From: an uncultured Collinsella sp.
GTDB lineage: Bacteria > Actinomycetota > Coriobacteriia > Coriobacteriales > Coriobacteriaceae
NCBI GenBank assembly: GCA_958415525.1
Contig: CATYZE010000004.1
Location: 1 to 64,000 of the forward strand
Length of the DNA: 64,000 nucleotides
Reading direction: 5' to 3'
Position numbers and translations under genes: made by a program. Of this stretch, positions 59,438 to 64,000 are shown one piece after another. The notes below the pieces were generated by a model, which had not been told where the DNA came from, ran no database searches, and worked only from the letters and a program-made list of their open reading frames with translations. The number at the start of each line of letters is the position of its first letter. Position 1 is the stretch's first letter.

Positions 59438-61387
59438 ATGGAGTCCTCCGCCTATCCGATGCTCTTTAGCCCGATCAAGGTCGGTACGACCGAGGTCAAG
59501 AACCGTGTCTTTATGCCGCCGGTGTCCACCAACCTGGCCGACCACGGCTATGTGACCGACGACCTGGTCGACCACTACCGCGCCCGCGCGAAGGGCGGCG
59601 TGGGCCTCATCATCACCGAGGTCGTGACGGTCGAGCCCACCTATACCTACCTGCCGGGCGACATGTGCTGCTATGACGACACGTTCATCCCCGGTTGGGA
59701 AAAGCTCGCCACCGCCGTGCACGAGTACGGCTGCAAGATCATGCCGCAGCTCTTCCACCCCGCCTATATGGCCTTTAACGTTCCGGGCACGCCGCGTCTG
59801 ATCGCCCCGTCCTTCGTGGGCCCGTCCTATGCTCGCGAGGCGCCGCGCCCCATCACGATTGACGAGATCCATGAGCTCACGCACCAGTTTGGCGACGCTG
59901 CCGTGCGTATGCAGAAGGCCGGCGTCGATGGCGTCGAGGTCCATGCGGCCCACGCCCACGGCATGCTCGGCGGCTTCTTGACCCCGCTCTACAACAAGCG
60001 TACCGATGAGTACGGCGGCTCGCTCGATGCCCGTATGCGCTTCTTGCTCGAGGTCATCGCCGAGATCCGCGAGCGCTGCGGCAAGGACTTCATCATCGAT
60101 GTCCGTATCTCGGGCGACGAGTACACCGACGGCGGCCTGACCCTCAACGATATGATCTATGTCTCGCGTCGCCTGGAGAAGGCCGGCGTCGATATGATTC
60201 ACGTGTCGGGCGGCACCACCATCAAGCGCGGTTCCGCGATTCCCGCCGCCGGCACCCAGCAGGCCTCGCACGCCGCCTGCTCGCGCGAGATCAAAAAGCA
60301 CGTCAGCATTCCCGTCGCCACGGTCGGCCGCATTAACGAGGCATGGATTGCCGAGGAACTGATCGAGGACGGCGCCGCCGACATCTGCATGATGGGCCGC
60401 GCCAACCTGTGCGATGCCGAGTTCTGCAACAAGGCGGCTGCCGGCAACGCCGACGAGATTCGCCCCTGCATCGGCTGCCTGCGCTGCCTGAACGGCATCA
60501 TGTTCGGCAAGCGTATTTCCTGCACCGTTAATCCCGATGTTGAGCGCGACGAGGCCGGCTACGAGCCTGCTGCCGAGGCCAAGAACGTGCTCGTTGTGGG
60601 CGCCGGTCCCGCTGGCATGGAGGCGGCGTTCATTGCCGCCAAGCGCGGACATAACGTGGTGCTCGTGGACAAGCAGGATGAGCCGGGCGGCGAGATGCGC
60701 ATCGCAGCCGTCCCGCCGGCAAAGCAGGAGCTCACGCGCGTGATCAAGTATCAGTTCCGTCGTCTGGCCGAGGCCGGCGTTACGTGCGTCTTTGGCACCG
60801 AGCTTTCGGCCGAGGACATCCAGCGCGACTACGCGGGTTACGAGGTTGTCCTGGCTTATGGCGCCGAGCCCATCGCTCCGGCCTTTATGCAGGGCTTTAA
60901 GCAGGTCATGACGGCTGACGACCTGCTGGGCGGCAAGGCTTTCCCGGGCAAGAAGATCGTCATCGTGGGCGGCGGCACCGTCGGCTGCGAGACGGCCGAT
61001 TATCTGGCCCCGCTGGTCAACGACCTGTCGCCGGCCAACCGCGACGTCACCGTCATCGAGATGACCAAGACGCTCGCCGCTAACGAGGGCGGCGCCGGTC
61101 GCGCGGTGCTCATCACGCGCATGCTCTCCAAGGGCGTCCACGTGCTGACCGAGGCCAAGGTGACCGAGATTACCGAGGATGCCATCAGTTACGAAAAGGA
61201 CGGCGAAGTCCACACCATCGCCGACGCCGATACGCTGGTGCTTGCCATGGGCTACCGTCCCAACACCAAGCTGGCCGATGACCTTGCCGCTGCCGGCGTT
61301 GTCGCCCACGTGTTGGGCGATGCTCAGAAGTGCGGCAATATCCGCGACGCCATCGGCGATGGCTACAAGGTTGCCTGCGAGCTCTAG
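59438..61387 (+). CDS. Old-yellow-enzyme-type FMN/Fe-S/FAD reductase
   Basis: The 649-residue protein has the architecture of 2-enoate and 2,4-dienoyl-CoA reductases. An FMN TIM barrel (residues ~1-340; HAAHAHGMLGGFLTPLYNKRTDEYGG) comes first. A 4Fe-4S motif CIGCLRCLNG...C follows, then FAD (VVGAGPAGMEAAFIA) and NAD(P) (IVGGGTVGCETADYL) domains. It would reduce an activated C=C bond. The substrate is unknown; in this locus an unsaturated uronate or plant phenolic are candidates. The ATG at 59438 follows GAAAGGAAA; the in-frame extension to 59279 is rejected. Confidence 0.88.
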   Translation: MESSAYPMLFSPIKVGTTEVKNRVFMPPVSTNLADHGYVTDDLVDHYRARAKGGVGLIITEVVTVEPTYTYLPGDMCCYDDTFIPGWEKLATAVHEYGCKIMPQLFHPAYMAFNVPGTPRLIAPSFVGPSYAREAPRPITIDEIHELTHQFGDAAVRMQKAGVDGVEVHAAHAHGMLGGFLTPLYNKRTDEYGGSLDARMRFLLEVIAEIRERCGKDFIIDVRISGDEYTDGGLTLNDMIYVSRRLEKAGVDMIHVSGGTTIKRGSAIPAAGTQQASHAACSREIKKHVSIPVATVGRINEAWIAEELIEDGAADICMMGRANLCDAEFCNKAAAGNADEIRPCIGCLRCLNGIMFGKRISCTVNPDVERDEAGYEPAAEAKNVLVVGAGPAGMEAAFIAAKRGHNVVLVDKQDEPGGEMRIAAVPPAKQELTRVIKYQFRRLAEAGVTCVFGTELSAEDIQRDYAGYEVVLAYGAEPIAPAFMQGFKQVMTADDLLGGKAFPGKKIVIVGGGTVGCETADYLAPLVNDLSPANRDVTVIEMTKTLAANEGGAGRAVLITRMLSKGVHVLTEAKVTEITEDAISYEKDGEVHTIADADTLVLAMGYRPNTKLADDLAAAGVVAHVLGDAQKCGNIRDAIGDGYKVACEL

Positions 61388-61397
61388 TTAACCCCTT

Positions 61398-61461
61398 GGT
61401 GCATGGGGGTCAGGTTACTTTGCACCAACTTGGTGCATGTAAACCTGACCCCATTGCACCA
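61398..61461. repeat. REP-like palindrome GGGGTCAGGTT
   Basis: TGGTGCA-TGGGGGTCAGGTTA (61398-61418) pairs with 61441-61461, and TGCACCA/TGGTGCA inside continue the stem. The GGGGTCAGGTTACTTTGCACC motif resembles palindromes mobilised by IS200-like RAYT transposases in other genomes. It lies between the convergent OYE-type and dhuI genes. Confidence 0.65.
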
Positions 61462-61470
61462 GTTGATAGC

Positions 61471-61510
61471 AAAAAGCGGCGGCCGTCCCGTGTTGGGGCG
61501 GCCGCCGCTT
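61471..61510 (-). terminator. Terminator of dhuI
   Basis: AGCGGCGGCCG-TCCC and GGGG-CGGCCGCCGCT pair around a short loop. Read on the minus strand the hairpin is followed by TTTTT. Confidence 0.85.
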
Positions 61511-61535
61511 GCGTTAGATGCGATGGGTCGTGCGA

Positions 61536-62177
61536 TTAGAGGCCAAGGAGCTCCTTGACCTTGGCGATGATGGCCTCGTCGATGGCGTTGGCGAAGAAGT
61601 ACTCCTGGAAGTGCTCGCCAGCCAGGGCGCCCTTGACCAGATCCTGGTCGATCTCGCCCAGGACGTCGACGAGCGGACGCATGGTCACAGCGCGGACGCC
61701 GTCGAGGATCTTCTTGTTGCGCTGCTCGGGCTCAACACGCTCGGCAGGATAGCCGTTGCCCGAACCAAAGCCAAAGAGCTTCTCGAAGGTGTACTCGAGG
61801 TTGAGCTCCTGGCCCCAGCCGTTCTTGAGGGCGAAGGGCATGGCGACGGCGTTACCGTCGTTGACCTGGGCGAAGGTGTAGGCATCCAGCGGGTCGGCGA
61901 CATGGCCGCAGAGCACGCCGGGGAAGGAGTTGCAGGCGAGCATGGCGCCCTCGCCGGTGCCGCAGCCGGTCACGACATAGTCGGCAGCGCCGGAGTTGAG
62001 CAGCACGGCGGCAAGGATGCCGTTCTGCACGTAGGTGAGCGGCTTGGAGTCGGCGTCGGCATACATGCCGTAGTTAAAGACGGTGTGGCCCATGGGCTCG
62101 ACAACCTTCTTAAGGGCAGCCTCGATCATGGGGTTCTTGGAGTTCTGGGAGTTCTCGTTGATGAGAGCGATCTTCAT
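61536..62177 (-). CDS. dhuI: RpiB/LacAB-family isomerase, DhuI-like
   Basis: The 213-residue protein belongs to the RpiB/LacA/LacB fold (MKIALINENS, NSGAADYVVTGCGTGEGAMLA with the catalytic Cys, GHVADPLDAYTFAQVNDGNAVAM). In streptococci a member of this family, DhuI, isomerises 4-deoxy-L-threo-5-hexosulose-uronate, the product of unsaturated uronyl hydrolases, and works with the reductase DhuD. The same pairing is present here with the SDR gene upstream. That makes DhuI more likely than ribose-5-phosphate isomerase, and it could replace KduI, which is not in the window. GAAAGG precedes the ATG at 62177. Confidence 0.82.
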   Translation of the reverse strand: MKIALINENSQNSKNPMIEAALKKVVEPMGHTVFNYGMYADADSKPLTYVQNGILAAVLLNSGAADYVVTGCGTGEGAMLACNSFPGVLCGHVADPLDAYTFAQVNDGNAVAMPFALKNGWGQELNLEYTFEKLFGFGSGNGYPAERVEPEQRNKKILDGVRAVTMRPLVDVLGEIDQDLVKGALAGEHFQEYFFANAIDEAIIAKVKELLGL

Positions 62178-62201
62178 TGCGAAATACCTTTCCTATTTCT
62201 A

Positions 62202-62268
62202 ACTTGCGGTGAAATACGGACTGTTTTGCCTGATAGAAGCCAAAATCAATCCCTATTTCACCGCAACT
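62202..62268. repeat. Palindrome G between kduD and dhuI
   Basis: ACTTGCGGTGAAATACGGA (62202-62220) faces TCCCTATTTCACCGCAACT (62250-62268) with two mismatches. The arm and loop (CTGTTTTG.CTG) are shared with palindrome F. It lies upstream of dhuI in its leader and has no T-run. Confidence 0.68.
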
Positions 62269-62409
62269 ACTAAATGAACCTAAATGTGGGAGCGCGGTGA
62301 GCGAGCGGGCTTGAGACGGAGCAGGTTGCCTTGAAAGAGGAGGGAAGCGTACTTGGGTACGCGACCGACGATTGAAAGGCAAGATGCCCGTCTCAAGCCC
62401 GCGCAGCGC

Positions 62410-63219
62410 CTACTGCGGTTGTTTGCCGATGTAAGCTAGGATGCCGCCGTCGACGTAGAGGATGTGGCCGTTGACGAAGTTCGAGGCATCGGAGGCCAGG
62501 AATACGGCGGGGCCCTTCAGATCCTCGGGCGTGCCCCAACGGGCGGCCGGGGTCTTGGCGATGATGAACTGGTCAAATGGGTGACGGCTGCCATCGGGCT
62601 GCGTCTCGCGCAGCGGGGCGGTCTGCGGCGTGGCGATATAGCCAGGCCCAATGCCGTTGCACTGGATGTTGGCCTCGCCAAACTCGGAGCAGATGTTCTT
62701 GGTGAGCATCTTCAGACCGCCCTTGGCAGCGGCGTAGCCAGCGATGGTCTCGCGGCCGAGCTCGCTCATCATCGAGCAGATGTTGATAATCTTGCCGTGA
62801 CCCTTGGCGATCATGCCGGGCAGGCAGGCCTTGGAGACGATGAACGGGGCGTTAAGGTCGATGTCGACGACGCGGCGGAAGTCCTCGGCGCTCATGTCGA
62901 GCATGGGGGTGCGCTGGATAACACCAGCGTTGTTGACCAGGATGTCGGGCGTGGTGCCAAAATCGGCCTCGATCTTGGCGACGAGCTCGGCGACGACGGC
63001 CTCGTCGGTGACGTCGGCCACGTAGCCGTGAGCCTCAAAGCCCAGCTCGCGGTAGTGCTTCTCGGCCTCGGTGACCTTGTCGGCGTGACGCGCGTTAAAG
63101 GCGATCTTGGCGCCGGCCTCGCCGAGCGCCTCGGCAATGGCCATGCCAATGCCATAGGTGGCGCCGGTCACGAGCGCGACCTTGCCATCCAGGCGGAAGC
63201 TGTCCATAAGATCAGACAT
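62410..63219 (-). CDS. kduD: KduD/DhuD-like 2-dehydro-3-deoxy-D-gluconate 5-dehydrogenase
   Basis: The 269-residue classical SDR has the cofactor motif TGATYGIGMA, NNAGV, the catalytic serine in NICSMMSELG, YAAAK, and a PGYIATPQTAPLR loop. KduD/DhuD reduces 3-deoxy-D-glycero-2,5-hexodiulosonate to 2-keto-3-deoxygluconate, joining the unsaturated-uronate branch to the UxaCBA branch. The ATG at 63219 follows GAAAGGA; an in-frame ATG at 63246 lies within an operator-like sequence and is rejected. It precedes dhuI in the same direction. Confidence 0.9.
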   Translation of the reverse strand: MSDLMDSFRLDGKVALVTGATYGIGMAIAEALGEAGAKIAFNARHADKVTEAEKHYRELGFEAHGYVADVTDEAVVAELVAKIEADFGTTPDILVNNAGVIQRTPMLDMSAEDFRRVVDIDLNAPFIVSKACLPGMIAKGHGKIINICSMMSELGRETIAGYAAAKGGLKMLTKNICSEFGEANIQCNGIGPGYIATPQTAPLRETQPDGSRHPFDQFIIAKTPAARWGTPEDLKGPAVFLASDASNFVNGHILYVDGGILAYIGKQPQ

Positions 63220-63235
63220 AGCGATCCTTTCAAAA

Positions 63236-63247
63236 GAAACGTTCATC
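63236..63247. promoter_or_regulatory. Degenerate operator next to kduD
   Basis: GAAACGTTCATC matches AACGTTCA of the regulon palindrome and lies 17 bp before the kduD start. Confidence 0.4.
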
Positions 63248-63324
63248 TATATAAGTCTTGCTTCTAATACAAGCTCAGTATAGGAGAAGCGGAGGAACTA
63301 ACGCCCCTGTTTCCCTAAAAATAG

Positions 63325-63357
63325 GTGAACGTTCACTTTTAAAAGGTGAACGGTTGA
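63325..63357. promoter_or_regulatory. kduD operators
   Basis: A perfect GTGAACGTTCAC (63325-63336) is followed after 9 bases by GTGAACGGTTGA (63346-63357). Both lie between the end of the GntR gene and kduD, about 105-135 bp before the kduD start. Confidence 0.72.
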
Positions 63358-63378
63358 AATTAGTTGTTGCGATGCCCC

Positions 63379-64000
63379 CTACTCACTTTTCGCCTGTGCG
63401 CCTTCCGCGATCATGTTGCGGTTGTAGACCAGGTGCAGATACATCGCATCGTGCGCGGCGGTGGGGTTGCGCGCCTCGATGGCGTCGGCCACGCCGCGGT
63501 GTGTGCGGATGGTCTCCTCGACGAGCTTTTTGCCCGTAACGTCGATAAAGAGGGGAACGGATGCCTTGAGCACGCCCATCAGGCGGGGAACGACGAGGTT
63601 GCCGCAGCTCTCGGCAATGGCGTTGTGGAATGCGGTGTCGGCGGCGGAGTAGTCCTTGCCGGCCTCTGCCAGGCGCTGGGACTCGTCGCAGAGCTCGCGG
63701 ATGCACATAATCTGATCTTCGGTCGCGTGCTCGGCGGCCATGCTTGCCATCTGCGGCTCGATCATAAAGCGCACCTCGAGCAGGTCGCGCGCCAGGCGCT
63801 GCTTATCGCCGATAAAGGTAAAGCCCAGCGGGTCGTCGGCAACGCCGGGGTTCGATGCCACATATGTGCCCGAACCCTGCTTGATGCGCACGATATTGCG
63901 CGACTGCAGGAGCTTCATGGCCTCGCGTACGGTGCTTCTGCCGGCGCCCAGGCGCTCAACGAGCACGGCCTCCTTGGGCAGGCGGTCGCCCTGCTCAAGG
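63379..64000 (-). CDS. GntR-family regulator with FCD domain (5' end outside window)
   Basis: At least 206 codons are present. The N-terminal winged helix is cut by the window end; its second half (RLPKEAVLVERLGAGRSTVREAMKLL) is visible and in frame up to base 64000. The C-terminal FCD domain (DLLEVRFMIEPQMASMAAEHAT, FHNAIAESCGN, HRGVADAIEARN) provides the ligand pocket, with Asp/His metal ligands as in uronate regulators such as UxuR, ExuR or KdgR. It lies upstream of kduD in the same direction and is a second candidate regulator of the pectin genes. Confidence 0.88.
   Translation of the reverse strand, partial: LEQGDRLPKEAVLVERLGAGRSTVREAMKLLQSRNIVRIKQGSGTYVASNPGVADDPLGFTFIGDKQRLARDLLEVRFMIEPQMASMAAEHATEDQIMCIRELCDESQRLAEAGKDYSAADTAFHNAIAESCGNLVVPRLMGVLKASVPLFIDVTGKKLVEETIRTHRGVADAIEARNPTAAHDAMYLHLVYNRNMIAEGAQAKSE

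Noticed and set aside
63220..63246. Upstream ATG of kduD
   Set aside because: It lies in an operator-like sequence, and the ATG at 63219 has a clear GAAAGGA.

Overview
The window is GC-rich (about 60 %), densely coded bacterial chromosome. It probably comes from a gut actinobacterium of the class Coriobacteriia, most likely Collinsella or a close relative. That assignment is inference from base composition, strong AGGAGG-type ribosome sites with frequent GTG starts, the FeoA-FeoA-FeoB and lar gene sets, and a pectin-catabolic locus. There are no rRNA genes, CRISPR arrays, phage genes or transposase genes.

Layout. 1-4.9 kb: tRNA-Arg(ACG), a large TPR-like protein of unknown function, a stand-alone AAA-type ATPase behind a six-fold short repeat, and tRNA-Ser(GCT). 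Both tRNAs are followed by a structured ~190-bp unit that ends in a second copy of the tRNA 3' end. 4.9-11.6 kb: D,D-carboxypeptidase, two two-component systems, and an isolated pstB beside the PhoB/PhoR-like pair. 11.8-14.4 kb: a CpsC/CpsD/CpsB tyrosine-kinase module without glycosyltransferases, then a GNAT enzyme. 14.6-26 kb: htpG, two YhgE/Pip membrane proteins, an EamA transporter, and an M20 amidohydrolase with an OFA-type MFS carrier. 26-31 kb: hisS and ppc. 31-36 kb: a nickel-dependent lactate racemase locus (larA and a MIP channel, convergent with larB-larC-tetR). 36-42.7 kb: serB, aspS, an HPr-like protein, feoA-feoA-feoB and a small Cys-rich protein.

42.8-64 kb is a pectin/galacturonate utilisation region. 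It holds a LacI regulator; uxaC-uxaB-uxaA; a GPH-type symporter; a GH28 polygalacturonase; a pectin methylesterase fused to an alpha/beta-hydrolase; an SGNH esterase; a GH105 unsaturated uronyl hydrolase; a TIM-barrel isomerase/epimerase; two flavin/Fe-S oxidoreductases; a DhuI-like isomerase; a KduD/DhuD-like reductase; and a GntR/FCD regulator cut by the window end. None of the hydrolases has a signal peptide. This suggests that imported pectic oligomers are demethylated, deacetylated and hydrolysed in the cytoplasm, then routed through UxaCBA and DhuI/DhuD to 2-keto-3-deoxygluconate. Copies of a palindrome, GTGAACGTTCAC, lie before uxaC, the symporter, the GH105 gene and kduD and appear to tie these units into one regulon.

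The most unusual feature is in the intergenic DNA: several families of long palindromes. Members share a conserved core, but their stem arms differ in sequence while staying complementary. The clearest pair follows ppc and the MIP channel; others lie before hisS, around the pectin oxidoreductases, and behind the two tRNA genes.
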